From contig CALQIT020000004.1 of NCBI GenBank assembly GCA_943330705.2, forward strand, positions 1-64,000: a stretch of DNA of 64,000 nucleotides, given 5' to 3'. Under the pieces are notes generated by a model. It ran no database searches and had not been told where the DNA came from. It saw nothing but the letters and a program-made list of their open reading frames with translations. The position numbers and the translations under genes are program-made. This DNA comes from Streptomyces griseus (GTDB lineage: Bacteria; Bdellovibrionota; Bdellovibrionia; Bdellovibrionales; Bdellovibrionaceae). Each line of letters starts with the position of its first letter. Positions within the stretch are counted from its first letter, which is position 1. Below, in pieces: positions 16,203-24,937 of the stretch.

Positions 16203-18152
16203 TCAACTGAGCCAGCGGCAAAGTTCTTCCCAGCGCACCATTTTAACCGTTAGAAGCTGTTCGATTTCTTTTTGACGCTGAATCAGATTTACGGTTTTGG
16301 CTTTATCTTGGTAGGTCTTGTCATCAGCCAGTATTGTCTGGCACTGAGTTTGTTCGACTTCTAGCTTTGAAATTTCATTCTCAAGATGGCTTCTTTCGCG
16401 TTCCCAACTGCGGCGCTGATTGTTCGATGGCTGGGTCTTAAATTCGGGCGCTGTTAAAGCTTCTGCTTCAGCAGATCGGTCGGTGGGCTTTTGCGACTTT
16501 GTATTTTCTTTGGTGTTTTTTATGCTGTCGGCGACCTCTCGGGTTTTGCGTTCAAGGTAATCTTCGTAGCCACCAAGTAGCTGATTGACCAAGGAGCCCT
16601 CGTCGGACTTTGAGATTTCTAGAACCGTATCTACAAGTGGCGCCATAAACTCTCGGTCATGACTTACCAAAACCAAAGTTCCGTCATAGCCCTGCAGGGC
16701 CTCGAGCAAGACTTCCCTGGAATCTGCGTCCAGATGGTTAGTGGGCTCATCCAGAATTAGAAAGTTTGACGGTGATAAAAGAAGTTTTGCCAAGGCAACA
16801 CGGGCTTTTTCACCACCTGATAAAACAGAGCAACGCTTTTCCACAGCGGAACCTGAAAATAAAAAAGCTCCCGCAATCGCACGGACTTGGGCAATTGGCA
16901 TGGTCGGCGCGACATCTTGAAGTTCATCAAATATGGATTTTTTTGGCTCTAAAGTTTCTGCCTGCATCTGTGCATAATAGCCAACTTTCACTTCGTGCCC
17001 AATGCGAACCTCACCCGAAGTTGGGCGCAAGGTTTGGGCAATCATCCGCAATAAGGTTGTCTTTCCCGCGCCATTGACACCGACGATGGCCGTGCGTGAC
17101 CCTCGTTTTATGACCCAATTCAAATCGCGAAAGACTTTTTTATCTTTAAATGAAAAAGCAGCGTCTTTGACAATTACGACTTCTTTGCCGCTGTGTGAAG
17201 CCGGTGGAAAACGAAAACGAACTGACGACATGGCATCTGGAAGTTCGATCAGATCCATTTTTTCTAACTGCTTGAGACGACTTTGTGCTTGCCTGGCCTT
17301 GGTTGCTTTTGCGCCAAACCTTTTAACGAAAGCTTGGATTTCTGCGACTTTGGCTTGTTGGCCGGCATACTGCGAGCGCAAGACCGTTAGGCGTTCTTCT
17401 TTCTGCACCACATAGGCATCCAAATTACCGCGATAGCTCCAAAGTCGCTTTTGATCAACTTCAAGAACTTCACTGACAATGCGATTTAAAAAAGCACGAT
17501 CATGGCTGATAACCAAAATCGCCCCACGGAAGGCTCGTAAAAATTCTTCTAACCAAAGCAAAGATTCCAGGTCCAGATGATTGGTGGGCTCATCCAACAA
17601 TAAAAGATCCGGTTCCATTAAAAGAATTCGCGACAAAGCCACACGCATCAGCCAACCGCCGCTGAACTCACTTAAGGATCGATTAAAATCTGTCTGCTGA
17701 AAACCCATACCTTGCAAAATTGTTTTTGCCCGGGACTCTAAACGGTATTCGTCAAGCTGTTCTAATTCCTCTAAGATTCGGCCATAGCGTTCTAATTCAT
17801 CGGGCTTGTCGGAAAGGCGATCTGGATCTTGGGAAAAGATGTCTTCGAATTCTTTCTGCGCTTGCTTTAAGACCTCGCGACGTCCATCCAGGCGCATGAC
17901 TTCGTCCAAAACATTCCGCCCAGATAATCGCGGAACTTCCTGCGAAAGATAGCCGATAGCAAGGTGATTGGCTTTGGTGACTTGACCTGTATCTGGGGAA
18001 TCAAGCCCAAGAATCATCTTGATCAAAGTGGTTTTACCGGCCCCATTGGGTCCAATTAACGCAACCTTTGAGCGATGACCAATGTGTCCATCTGCATTGT
18101 CGAAAAGAATCTTTTCGCCGAACTGCTTAACTATACTTTGAATATGAATCAC
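16203..18152 (-). CDS. ABC-F family ATPase (Uup/YheS-like)
   Basis: The 649-residue soluble protein has two ATP-binding domains without membrane segments. Domain 1 has GPNGAGKTTL, the signature FSGGWLMRVAL and LLLDEPTNHLD; domain 2 has GVNGAGKTTL, LSGGEKARVAL and LILDEPTNHLD; the interdomain linker is charged. A C-terminal coiled-coil extension (about residues 545-640, rich in Glu/Lys/Gln) resembles the Uup C-terminal domain. ABC-F proteins act on ribosomes rather than in transport. It begins with GTG overlapping the TAG of the DEAD-box helicase gene by one base, so the two RNA-linked proteins are coupled. All catalytic residues are intact, in contrast to the second ABC-F at 52423. Confidence 0.92.
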   Translation of the reverse strand: MIHIQSIVKQFGEKILFDNADGHIGHRSKVALIGPNGAGKTTLIKMILGLDSPDTGQVTKANHLAIGYLSQEVPRLSGRNVLDEVMRLDGRREVLKQAQKEFEDIFSQDPDRLSDKPDELERYGRILEELEQLDEYRLESRAKTILQGMGFQQTDFNRSLSEFSGGWLMRVALSRILLMEPDLLLLDEPTNHLDLESLLWLEEFLRAFRGAILVISHDRAFLNRIVSEVLEVDQKRLWSYRGNLDAYVVQKEERLTVLRSQYAGQQAKVAEIQAFVKRFGAKATKARQAQSRLKQLEKMDLIELPDAMSSVRFRFPPASHSGKEVVIVKDAAFSFKDKKVFRDLNWVIKRGSRTAIVGVNGAGKTTLLRMIAQTLRPTSGEVRIGHEVKVGYYAQMQAETLEPKKSIFDELQDVAPTMPIAQVRAIAGAFLFSGSAVEKRCSVLSGGEKARVALAKLLLSPSNFLILDEPTNHLDADSREVLLEALQGYDGTLVLVSHDREFMAPLVDTVLEISKSDEGSLVNQLLGGYEDYLERKTREVADSIKNTKENTKSQKPTDRSAEAEALTAPEFKTQPSNNQRRSWERERSHLENEISKLEVEQTQCQTILADDKTYQDKAKTVNLIQRQKEIEQLLTVKMVRWEELCRWLS

Positions 18153-19690
18153 TAGCGGCTGCCGAAACTTCCGCGACTGCCATCGCTTGGACCACCCGCT
18201 CGGCGACCATTCCTGGCGCCATACTTACGATCTGCGCGTTTAGCTTCACGATAACCCGCCCGCAGATTTCCCCGCCGATCGGGGCGCTCTTCGCTGCGGC
18301 GATTTTCACCAGGTTCAGAGCTAGCCAAGGGTCGACCAGCAACCTGGTTATCGGATAGCGACGACCTACGAGCTGAATTTTGTGTTGCAGTTTTATCAAT
18401 AAATATTTCTGGGTAGGTCATGGTTAAAAAGCGCGCGGCCACTTCTTCTGAAGTTAGTCCTGCCAAAGCTTTTTTCCAATTCTCGTCCAATAATAACTGG
18501 GCGCGAACAAAGTCGTCTTGGTCTTGAAATGTCGTCAATAGTTTTGATATTTTTTTAACGCCAATTTCTTTGCGAGTTGGAATCTGACCTTCTTCGATCC
18601 GACTGTTGGTAATTTTCTCTAAATCCAAAATCAAACGTCGGTAGGCCGGGGTAATTAGACTCAAGGCAAAGCCTGCCTTGCCACTACGGGCCGTCCGCCC
18701 AATACGGTGGATGTAGCTTTCAAGCTCGCGGGGAATAGAATAGTTTACCACGTGGGTAATGTCTTTAACATCAAGACCCCGCGATGCGACGTCGGTGCAC
18801 ACCAAAATACTCACGCGGCGTTCGCGAAAGGCGCGCATAGTTCTTTCTCGGGACTCTTGGTCTTTATCACCATGCAAGCTATCCACTCGATATCCGCGTT
18901 CAGATAAATAAAGGCTTAAATCGCTAACTAGATTCTTAGTCTGACAAAAAATAAGACCATAGAAATGGTCGGCTGTATCAATCAGCTTGCAAAGAATCTC
19001 GGCTTTATCTGATTCACGGGCAATGTAGTAAAGCTGCTTGATCGTCGAGGGAATTACGTCGGTCTTGTTAATCTGCACCTGTTTCGGATTGCGCAAGTAG
19101 GTGTCTGCAACTCGGCGTACATCTTTTTCCATGGTTGCAGAAAACAGCCAAGTTTGTGCATTCTTTCGTGGGATAGCAGCAAGAATTGTTTCCAATTCAT
19201 CGCGAAAGCCCATCGACATCATTTCATCAGCTTCATCTAAAATAACAGTTTTTAAGTTTTCAAGTTTGATTGATTTTTTTTGTAGATGGTCAACCACACG
19301 CCCCGGAGTTCCAACAACAATCGTCGCACCTTGCTGAATTTTTCGATTCTGCTCGGCGTATTCAACACCGCCATAAATGGCAACGGACTTAATCCCTTTG
19401 TATTTTCCCAATAGATCAATTTGCCCAGCTACTTGTAAAGCAAGCTCTCGGGTGGGCACTAAAATTAAAATCTGTACGGATTTATTCTCAGGATCGATTT
19501 GTTCAATGATTGGAATTGCAAAAGCCGCAGTTTTTCCTGTGCCGGTGGCTGCTAAGCCTACAAAATCGGTTGGATCACCTAACAGTATTGGTAAAGCTTG
19601 AATTTGAATCGGTGTTGGTTGCTCATAATTTAAATCGCTGATGGCTTTTTGCAGCTCGGGACTTAAATTCAAATCGGCAAAGGATATCAT
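18152..19690 (-). CDS. DEAD-box ATP-dependent RNA helicase
   Basis: A 512-residue protein with all helicase motifs in order: Q motif (PTPIQIQALP), AATGTGKT, PTRELALQ, TPGRVVD, DEAD, SAT, the CTDVASRGLD segment and HRIGRTAR. Residues from about 390 form a CsdA/DbpA-like extension, and the C-terminus is an Arg/Gly/Ser-rich tail of about 60 residues that probably binds RNA. It likely unwinds rRNA or mRNA during ribosome assembly or cold adaptation. It is the first gene of a two-gene operon with an ABC-F ATPase. The gene is the only one on this strand before rnpB, whose terminator lies 134 bases upstream. Confidence 0.94.
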   Translation of the reverse strand: MISFADLNLSPELQKAISDLNYEQPTPIQIQALPILLGDPTDFVGLAATGTGKTAAFAIPIIEQIDPENKSVQILILVPTRELALQVAGQIDLLGKYKGIKSVAIYGGVEYAEQNRKIQQGATIVVGTPGRVVDHLQKKSIKLENLKTVILDEADEMMSMGFRDELETILAAIPRKNAQTWLFSATMEKDVRRVADTYLRNPKQVQINKTDVIPSTIKQLYYIARESDKAEILCKLIDTADHFYGLIFCQTKNLVSDLSLYLSERGYRVDSLHGDKDQESRERTMRAFRERRVSILVCTDVASRGLDVKDITHVVNYSIPRELESYIHRIGRTARSGKAGFALSLITPAYRRLILDLEKITNSRIEEGQIPTRKEIGVKKISKLLTTFQDQDDFVRAQLLLDENWKKALAGLTSEEVAARFLTMTYPEIFIDKTATQNSARRSSLSDNQVAGRPLASSEPGENRRSEERPDRRGNLRAGYREAKRADRKYGARNGRRAGGPSDGSRGSFGSR

Positions 19691-19823
19691 GGATTTCTCG
19701 TTTCTTTAGCAGGTGACTAAATATCCTAATTTTGATGGCTTTTCTAGAAGGACCTACGGAAAAGGGACTCAATCAGTAATCCATACAAGGGTTTATGAAC
19801 TAATTACTGGGCCATTTGGATTT

Positions 19824-19860
19824 GTAAAAAGAAACCCTCACCGTTATTGCGATGAGGGCT
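19824..19860 (-). terminator. Rho-independent terminator of rnpB
   Basis: On the minus strand a CCCTCA/TGAGGG stem (19853-19858 with 19835-19840) and a 12-base loop is followed by TTTCTTTTT. It lies 14 bases past the predicted 3' end of the RNase P RNA. Confidence 0.8.
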
Positions 19861-19871
19861 TCGTAGCTTTG

Positions 19872-20313
19872 GGTATTTGGCAAATCGATAAGCCGGATTC
19901 TGTCCAGTCCATGGGCCCAAAACCCACAAACCTTGATGACCATTCCTCTAGGAGAGCCATTGCTGGCTCCCTCAAGCGATCTGACCCGAAGACTCTGCGC
20001 TAGCCGCGCTTTCTATGTCTTCCTATTTGATCTTGCTCCACGTAGAGTTTGGCTGTTTTCACTCCAGCGGCTCCCTCGAGGTCTCCCGTTCCCGACCTTG
20101 AGCTCAATGCCCTGGACATTCTCTCTGTTCCACTGTTCCTCTTCTTTTGCTGCCAGCTATGATTTTGTTGCCTGTAAAGGCTTCAATCCCATTTCTGACC
20201 TTTTCAAGAAGGAGGGGCGTTACCCCCTACGTCGCCATGCGGAGTCCGGACTTTCCTCTCGGTTGGTGAATCAACGTACCAAAACCACCCGAGCGATCAT
20301 CTGAAATGCCAGC
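19872..20313 (-). ncRNA. rnpB: RNase P RNA (bacterial type A)
   Basis: The minus strand shows the universally conserved 5' core GAGGAAAGTCCGGACTCC (complement of about 20238-20256) and the conserved 3' core ACAGAATCCGGCTTATCG (complement of about 19886-19903), roughly 350 bases apart, which is the arrangement of the RNase P catalytic RNA. A GTAACGCCCC segment after the 5' core and the AGGAATG segment before the 3' core also match. It processes the 5' ends of tRNA precursors with the protein RnpA. Ends are set by the likely P1 pairing of GGCATTTC with GATTTGCC and are approximate by about ten bases. A terminator follows at 19824-19860. Confidence 0.96.
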
Positions 20314-20396
20314 CACACCCCTACCATATTTTCGTCTTGAACTTCAAGCGGAACCTAACACACCCCAGAAACTCTAAATCTTCTACAACCCATCTA

Positions 20397-20425
20397 TTGA
20401 GTTCAGCAGGCATTTTCAATAAACT
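20397..20425 (+). promoter_or_regulatory. Candidate sigma-70 promoter of the gene at 20459
   Basis: TTGAGT at 20397-20402 and TAAACT at 20420-20425 are separated by 17 bases, placing a start near 20432 and a leader of about 27 bases that contains AAAGGAA before the ATG. Confidence 0.4.
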
Positions 20426-20458
20426 AGATCTTCTTTTGAAATTTGAAAGGAACCCGTC

Positions 20459-20887
20459 ATGTTGAATATGATAATTGCAGTCCTTCTTGCTTTGCCAATT
20501 TTCGCCAAGGAATCAACACCTCACGCAACCGAGGTAAAACGTGTTTGGAAACCCCTTTATCCGCCCAAAATTATGGACTCTGATAAAACCACTCGTCCAG
20601 GACGAACTGAAATCATAGAACCGGCTTGGTTTGCAAGTGTTACAGATTCTGTCCTTTTGAAATGGAAAGCCGCAGATCAAGCTGATGCTTATTTATTTCA
20701 AGTCGCAGAAGACGCGAACTTCAAATGGCTGGTAAAAAATGAACCTCTATTGAAGGCAACCGAATACAACATGAGTGGCTTACAGACCGGGAAATCCTAT
20801 TACTGGCGGGTTGCAGGGCTAAAGACCAGCAATGATCCGGGATCCCTAAAGGGCGAGTTCTCTAAATCCATGTTCGTTGTGAAGTAG
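20459..20887 (+). CDS. Exported protein with a fibronectin-III-like domain
   Basis: The 142-residue protein begins with a short signal peptide (MLNMIIAVLLALPIFAK). The rest contains a single beta-sandwich-like domain with AYLFQVAEDANFKWL and the YYWRVAGL strand near the C-terminus, a pattern common in fibronectin type III-like and BACON-like exported domains. It is probably periplasmic, as no lipobox cysteine is present. AAAGGAA sits before the ATG. It is monocistronic, divergent from rnpB. The binding partner is unknown. Confidence 0.65.
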   Translation: MLNMIIAVLLALPIFAKESTPHATEVKRVWKPLYPPKIMDSDKTTRPGRTEIIEPAWFASVTDSVLLKWKAADQADAYLFQVAEDANFKWLVKNEPLLKATEYNMSGLQTGKSYYWRVAGLKTSNDPGSLKGEFSKSMFVVK

Positions 20888-21077
20888 GCATTAATTTCAA
20901 ATTCTCAATTTAGAATTCACACCCCTGGCCAAAGGCCTTGTAGGGTCCAAGAAAAACGCTGGGTTTTGAAAAGCGTTTCATCGTGGTTCGTTCGAAATCA
21001 ACTCGTCCAGAAGATTAAACTAAAGTCCAGCCAGCAACTAGACGATAGTATAGGTACTGAAGATGGAGGACTATAAA
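20888..21077. other. Intergenic region with small hairpins
   Basis: No longer gene is seen. A hairpin AAACGCT/AGCGTTT around 20953-20976 and the palindrome GGCCAAAGGCC near 20927-20937 lie after the exported protein gene; neither is followed by a convincing T-run. Confidence 0.3.
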
Positions 21078-21158
21078 ATGGCAAGACAGATACTCTACCT
21101 TTCGGCCTTAGCTTTGGCCTCTGTGGTATTGATCTACCAAAACCTTGCGATGTTCTAA
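21078..21158 (+). CDS. 26-residue hydrophobic membrane peptide
   Basis: ATG 21078 to TAA 21158 encodes 26 residues: a basic start (M-A-R-Q) then one membrane helix of about 20 residues (ILYLSALALASVVLIYQ). GGAGG at 21065-21069 is eight bases before the ATG, which is stronger and better placed than for most genes in this window. No neighbour overlaps it, so this is a free-standing small gene candidate. It could be a membrane-complex subunit or regulatory peptide; no family is recognised. Confidence 0.5.
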   Translation: MARQILYLSALALASVVLIYQNLAMF

Positions 21159-21342
21159 TTTTTTGATGTTCCAAATTTATACACTTGCAGGCCTAAATTG
21201 TAACTTCCTTCAATTTTACCCCAATGTCTTAAAATGAGACAGCCTCAGCTTCTGGCAGCCACCACAGAAATCATCATAAATTTCAAATAGCTAGGGACCC
21301 ATGCGATCTAACTCAATGGATTGGCATGTGATGGTCTAAGGC

Positions 21343-21372
21343 TTGCTTTGCTATCTCTGTGAAAGCAAAGCG
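21343..21372 (+). promoter_or_regulatory. Hairpin over the ribosome-binding region of the lipoprotein gene
   Basis: GCTTTGC at 21344-21350 can pair with GCAAAGC at 21364-21370, directly before the GAGG that serves the ATG at 21381. It may modulate translation; this is inference from the sequence only. Confidence 0.25.
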
Positions 21373-21380
21373 AGGTTATT

Positions 21381-22136
21381 ATGAATTGGTCAGGAAAATT
21401 ATTTTTATCATTGGCAATAGTCAGCTGCGTGTCTTCATTGATGATCGCCTGCGGACGCAAAAGCTCTGATGATGTAAGACTAGCCACTAAAGGCAATGTC
21501 GCCATCGAAGGACCCAGCGTTGTATCGAATTCAACCCTTGAAGGTCTAGCCTACAGTATTCGTGTTTATCGAATCTATCGATACAACAATGGATATGCAA
21601 CCGGCTATGGCAACGGATCAGCAAGCGGCTACGTCAATGGTATGCAAGGCTATATACCTTCATCTGGTTGTGCGCCAGCAAACGGAGGCAACAATTACCA
21701 AGTCGGCACCTACGGAATTTTTGCCGAAGTTCTGGTTAATGGAACTTGCTTAACTTTTGCAATGAGTACACCGGGTTCCATTACCTCGAATGGCGTCTTG
21801 GGGCTTGAAATGACCTTTAACTGCGAAGCTTCAAATAACTGCGACACGGTTTACCTGAATATTGTTGGTCGAAATCCAGCAAAATACTCAGCAAACACAG
21901 TTGGTAACAATTTGACTGCTCTTCCGGGCGGTGTCTTGGGTTACGGCTACACCAATACGGGTGTGTGGACAATGCAAGCTGACACTGAAGTGAAACAGCT
22001 GGGTATTATGAAAAGTATTTCACAAGACCGAGTCATGTCGGCAATCGAAACGCAAACGGTTTACAATCAACGTTTAAGAATCGAGACCATGACAACTGAA
22101 TTGCAAAGAACAGCAAGTGAATTCAGCGGCCAATAA
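21381..22136 (+). CDS. Lipoprotein with a Gly/Tyr/Asn-rich segment
   Basis: This 251-residue protein has a signal peptide ending in LMIAC (lipidated Cys24). Residues about 60-90 hold repeated Y/N/G-rich turns (YNNGYATGYGNGSASGYVNG), followed by a domain with four cysteines that could form disulfides in the periplasm or on the surface, and a helical C-terminal end. No family is recognised. GAGG lies six to ten bases upstream of the ATG. A strong terminator follows at 22162-22196, so the gene is transcribed alone. Confidence 0.65.
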   Translation: MNWSGKLFLSLAIVSCVSSLMIACGRKSSDDVRLATKGNVAIEGPSVVSNSTLEGLAYSIRVYRIYRYNNGYATGYGNGSASGYVNGMQGYIPSSGCAPANGGNNYQVGTYGIFAEVLVNGTCLTFAMSTPGSITSNGVLGLEMTFNCEASNNCDTVYLNIVGRNPAKYSANTVGNNLTALPGGVLGYGYTNTGVWTMQADTEVKQLGIMKSISQDRVMSAIETQTVYNQRLRIETMTTELQRTASEFSGQ

Positions 22137-22161
22137 TTTCTATCGCAAAACCTATGTTTAC

Positions 22162-22196
22162 AAAAACCCTCTGTCCATAGAGGGTTTTTTGTTTTA
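22162..22196 (+). terminator. Rho-independent terminator after the lipoprotein gene
   Basis: An 11-bp perfect stem (AAAAACCCTCT, 22162-22172, with 22179-22189) with a six-base loop is followed by further T residues (TGTTTT). It ends 16 bases before the methylglyoxal synthase ATG. Confidence 0.9.
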
Positions 22197-22211
22197 AGCT
22201 ATAGTTAAACT

Positions 22212-22586
22212 ATGACCACACTGAAAATCGCTTTGATTGCCCACGATAACTTAAAAGACAAAATGGTAACTTGGGCCAAGCGCCATCGGCAGTTACTTGC
22301 AAAACACAGCCTTTGCGCCACCGGGACCACCGGGCGTCGCTTACAAAATGAAGTCGATCTAAAAGTAAAACTTTTTAAAAGTGGACCCCTTGGCGGAGAC
22401 CAACAAATTGGTGCACAAATCGCTGAAGGTAAAATCAGCTTGGTTATCTTTTTCTGGGATCCTTTGTCGCCTCATTCTCACGATGTTGATGTCAAAGCCT
22501 TGCTCAGAATCGCAGCGGTCTACGATATCCCAATGGCTTGCAATCACTCGACAGCTGACCTCATCTTGAAGGCCCTCGGGTCATAA
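22212..22586 (+). CDS. mgsA: Methylglyoxal synthase
   Basis: The 124-residue enzyme converts dihydroxyacetone phosphate to methylglyoxal and phosphate, a bypass of lower glycolysis. Visible family motifs are IALIAHDNLKDKM with the early histidine, ATGTTG (phosphate binding), SGPLGGDQQIGA with the catalytic aspartate, FFWDPLSPHSHDVDVKAL, and the CNHSTAD histidine near the C-terminus. Length is typical, without the N-terminal extension found in some species. TATAGT at 22200-22205 lies six bases before the ATG and no Shine-Dalgarno is visible, so a leaderless transcript is possible. Confidence 0.93.
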   Translation: MTTLKIALIAHDNLKDKMVTWAKRHRQLLAKHSLCATGTTGRRLQNEVDLKVKLFKSGPLGGDQQIGAQIAEGKISLVIFFWDPLSPHSHDVDVKALLRIAAVYDIPMACNHSTADLILKALGS

Positions 22587-22600
22587 TTACGCTTACAGTA

Positions 22601-22628
22601 AAGAAAGAGGGGCCTTCGCCCCTCTTGA
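22601..22628 (-). terminator. Terminator of the hibernation-factor-like gene
   Basis: A nine-base stem AAGAGGGGC/GCCCCTCTT (22605-22613 with 22618-22626) with a CTTC loop. On the minus strand it is followed by TTTCTTTACT, so it serves the minus gene ending at 22641; it may also slow plus-strand readthrough from mgsA. Confidence 0.75.
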
Positions 22629-22640
22629 GATGGGATAATT

Positions 22641-23021
22641 TTAGGCCGCTTCAAGATAGTGAAGCCACTTTTGTTTGTGCTTGGTCACTTGGGCAAGATG
22701 CCTTCGTTTGACTCGAATCTTATCATTTGCTCGGCTAAGAAAATGCAAAAGCCGATCTGCCAATATTGCTGCCGCCGCGTATGGGTTCGCTGCCGCTTTG
22801 TGAATCACAAAGGGTCGCTTGTGGGCACCCACTAAGACTAACTTCACATTGAAATGGTCCTTGCGGCTGTGCTCGTGTGAATTTTCCATCGATATGCTAA
22901 TAGTGGCGGAGGCCTTCGAGAACTCTGGAAATTTTTCCAGAACCCTTTCGATTTTTTCAGCAACTATTGCCTCGATGAAATCCGACTTTTCTAAATTCTG
23001 CTGGACGACTTTCATTTTCAT
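22641..23021 (-). CDS. HPF/RaiA-like ribosome-associated (sigma-54 modulation) protein
   Basis: From ATG 23021 the protein has 126 residues. The pattern MKVVQQNLEKSDFIEAIVAEKIERVLEKF followed by beta strands with ATISISMEN and FNVKLVLVG matches the beta-alpha-beta fold of hibernation promoting factor. A C-terminal basic segment (DKIRVKRRH, TKHKQKW) could contact rRNA. AAGGAGG six bases upstream decides the start; the longer frame would begin inside the leader. Such proteins silence or dimerise ribosomes in stationary phase. The family call rests on pattern and size; it is short and has no long-HPF dimerisation domain. Confidence 0.6.
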   Translation of the reverse strand: MKMKVVQQNLEKSDFIEAIVAEKIERVLEKFPEFSKASATISISMENSHEHSRKDHFNVKLVLVGAHKRPFVIHKAAANPYAAAAILADRLLHFLSRANDKIRVKRRHLAQVTKHKQKWLHYLEAA

Positions 23022-23063
23022 ATTGAACCTCCTTGAAATTAAAAATAGTCGTGAACACATAAA

Positions 23064-23083
23064 TTGAACAATTAATTATTCAA
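23064..23083. repeat. 20-bp near-perfect palindrome upstream of the HPF-like gene
   Basis: Nine of ten base pairs match (TTGAACAATT then AATTATTCAA). It lies 43 bases upstream of the minus-strand start codon at 23021 in a divergent intergenic region, a suitable place for an operator. Confidence 0.4.
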
Positions 23084-23318
23084 ATGAAATTCATAGGTCA
23101 TTTTTATAGATGAATTGTCATGCAACAGTTGCGCAGGGCCACTTCAACTAGTTAGCTTGCATGCAACGAGTAATTGAAATGGTCCTTATTAAAAAATTTT
23201 ACAATTCAAACCTGAATCCAGCACATTATCTCAATTACCTCCGACTTCAATCCAGAGGCCGCCTTGCCAATCTTTGCACTTGACCGATGGAAGTCGAGGC
23301 TGCAACAACCCTACTGAA

Positions 23319-24899
23319 ATGAATAACTTAGCCAATTCAAAGGATATTCTCCTTGTTACTTTAAACTCGACCTATCAGCACGCAGCTTTTGGCCTGCGCT
23401 ATTTATTTGCGAATCTTGGCAATCTGCAAGATCGCACCCAGATTTTAGAATATACGATTGAAAAAAATCCCCGCGATATCATCGAGGATATCCTGAAATT
23501 GCGACCGAAGATTGTTGGCTTTGGTGTCTATATTTGGAATGCGCGGCAAACAATGGATGTGGTTTCGGTTTTAAAGCGGGCCTGCCCTGAGATCTTAGTG
23601 GTCCTGGGCGGACCCGAAGTTAGCTACGAAAGTGAAAAGCAAGAAATTTGCGAAATGGCAGACTTCGTAATTAAAGGTGAAGCCGATTTTCTTTTTCGCG
23701 AATTTTGTAAAAAAATACTAATTGAGAAATCAATCCCCACTGGCAAATTCATCTCTGGACCTTTGCCAGATATTCTAGGTATCCAATCCCCGTATCGGTA
23801 TTACTCTGATGCGGATATCAAAAATCGGGTGATTTATATCGAGGCCTCCCGTGGGTGTCCGTACAAGTGCGAGTATTGTTTGTCTTCTTTAGACAAATCT
23901 GTGCGCAACTTTCCATTGGCTTCTTTTTTAGCAGATCTGGATTTGCTGATTCAGCGCGGAACTCGGCAATTTAAGTTTATCGATCGAACTTTTAACTTGA
24001 GCATCGCCATCAGCAGTCAGATTTTGCAGTTCTTCTTAGAGCGGATTGAGCTAGGTCTATTTTTGCATTTTGAAATGGTTCCTGACAGATTACCCAGCGA
24101 ACTACGGGATCTTATAAAGTTGTTTCCAAATGGGGCATTGCAATTTGAAATCGGAATTCAAACTTGGAATCCGGTGGTTGCAAAATTAGTTAGCCGCAAG
24201 AATGACTACGCAAAGGTTGCTGAAAATTTCAAATTTCTGTCAGAAGAAACTGGCGTCCACACCCATGCGGACTTAATTGTTGGGCTTCCAGCGGAAAACT
24301 TAGAAAGTTTTGCCTTAGGGTTTGATAAACTGCATGAGTTAAAACCTGACGAAATTCAAGTCGGTATTCTAAAACGGCTGAAGGGGACGCCGATCATTCG
24401 CCATGATCAAGAATGGCAAATGGTTTACCAAAATCATCCTCCTTTTCAAATACTTTCAACCAAATCAATGGACTATTTGACCTTACAAAAAATGAATCGT
24501 TTTGCGAAATTCTGGGACCTGGTTGCAAATAGCGGTCATTTTCCAGAGTTCACCAAGGCGGTCTTCGCAGCCCCTTGTCCTGCCGATAATTTCTCAAAAA
24601 ACGAATCTGTATTCTGGAAATTTTTTGAACTATCTAATTTTTTAAGTCATCGCCACCCGCAACTGCACAGTATTCATCTTGCAAATCTGGGTGAATCACT
24701 TTTCTTGTACCTGACTGAAATTTTATTATTCCCGGAAAATTCAGCGGCTAATATTATTTTTTCAGACTATTGTGGAAAAGGGGGTCGCGCCTTACCGGGA
24801 TACCTAAAACCTTTTATTCAAGACTATGTATTTCGCCCAGTCGCAAAAAGTAACCTGCAAGCCAGTGCTCCAGAAAGACAGAGCCGTCATCAGCAGTGA
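23319..24899 (+). CDS. B12-binding radical SAM protein with DUF4080-like C-terminus
   Basis: The product has about 526 residues. The N-terminal part is a cobalamin-binding Rossmann domain (KDILLVTLNSTY, then IVGFGVYIWN, then VVLGGPEVSYE). The radical SAM core has SRGCPYKCEYCLSS, whose three cysteines bind the 4Fe-4S cluster, then FKFIDRTFN and a FEIGIQTWNP strand. The C-terminal part (MDYLTLQKMNRFAKFWDL) fits the DUF4080 domain found in such proteins. Proteins of this class modify unknown substrates in the cytoplasm. The frame extends to TTG 23274; ATG 23319 is preferred because conserved sequence starts just after it. Neither has a strong ribosome site. Confidence 0.85.
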   Translation: MNNLANSKDILLVTLNSTYQHAAFGLRYLFANLGNLQDRTQILEYTIEKNPRDIIEDILKLRPKIVGFGVYIWNARQTMDVVSVLKRACPEILVVLGGPEVSYESEKQEICEMADFVIKGEADFLFREFCKKILIEKSIPTGKFISGPLPDILGIQSPYRYYSDADIKNRVIYIEASRGCPYKCEYCLSSLDKSVRNFPLASFLADLDLLIQRGTRQFKFIDRTFNLSIAISSQILQFFLERIELGLFLHFEMVPDRLPSELRDLIKLFPNGALQFEIGIQTWNPVVAKLVSRKNDYAKVAENFKFLSEETGVHTHADLIVGLPAENLESFALGFDKLHELKPDEIQVGILKRLKGTPIIRHDQEWQMVYQNHPPFQILSTKSMDYLTLQKMNRFAKFWDLVANSGHFPEFTKAVFAAPCPADNFSKNESVFWKFFELSNFLSHRHPQLHSIHLANLGESLFLYLTEILLFPENSAANIIFSDYCGKGGRALPGYLKPFIQDYVFRPVAKSNLQASAPERQSRHQQ

Positions 24900-24937
24900 A
24901 CGAATTGAATAGCCAGATTAAATATCCGTGGCAGGGC

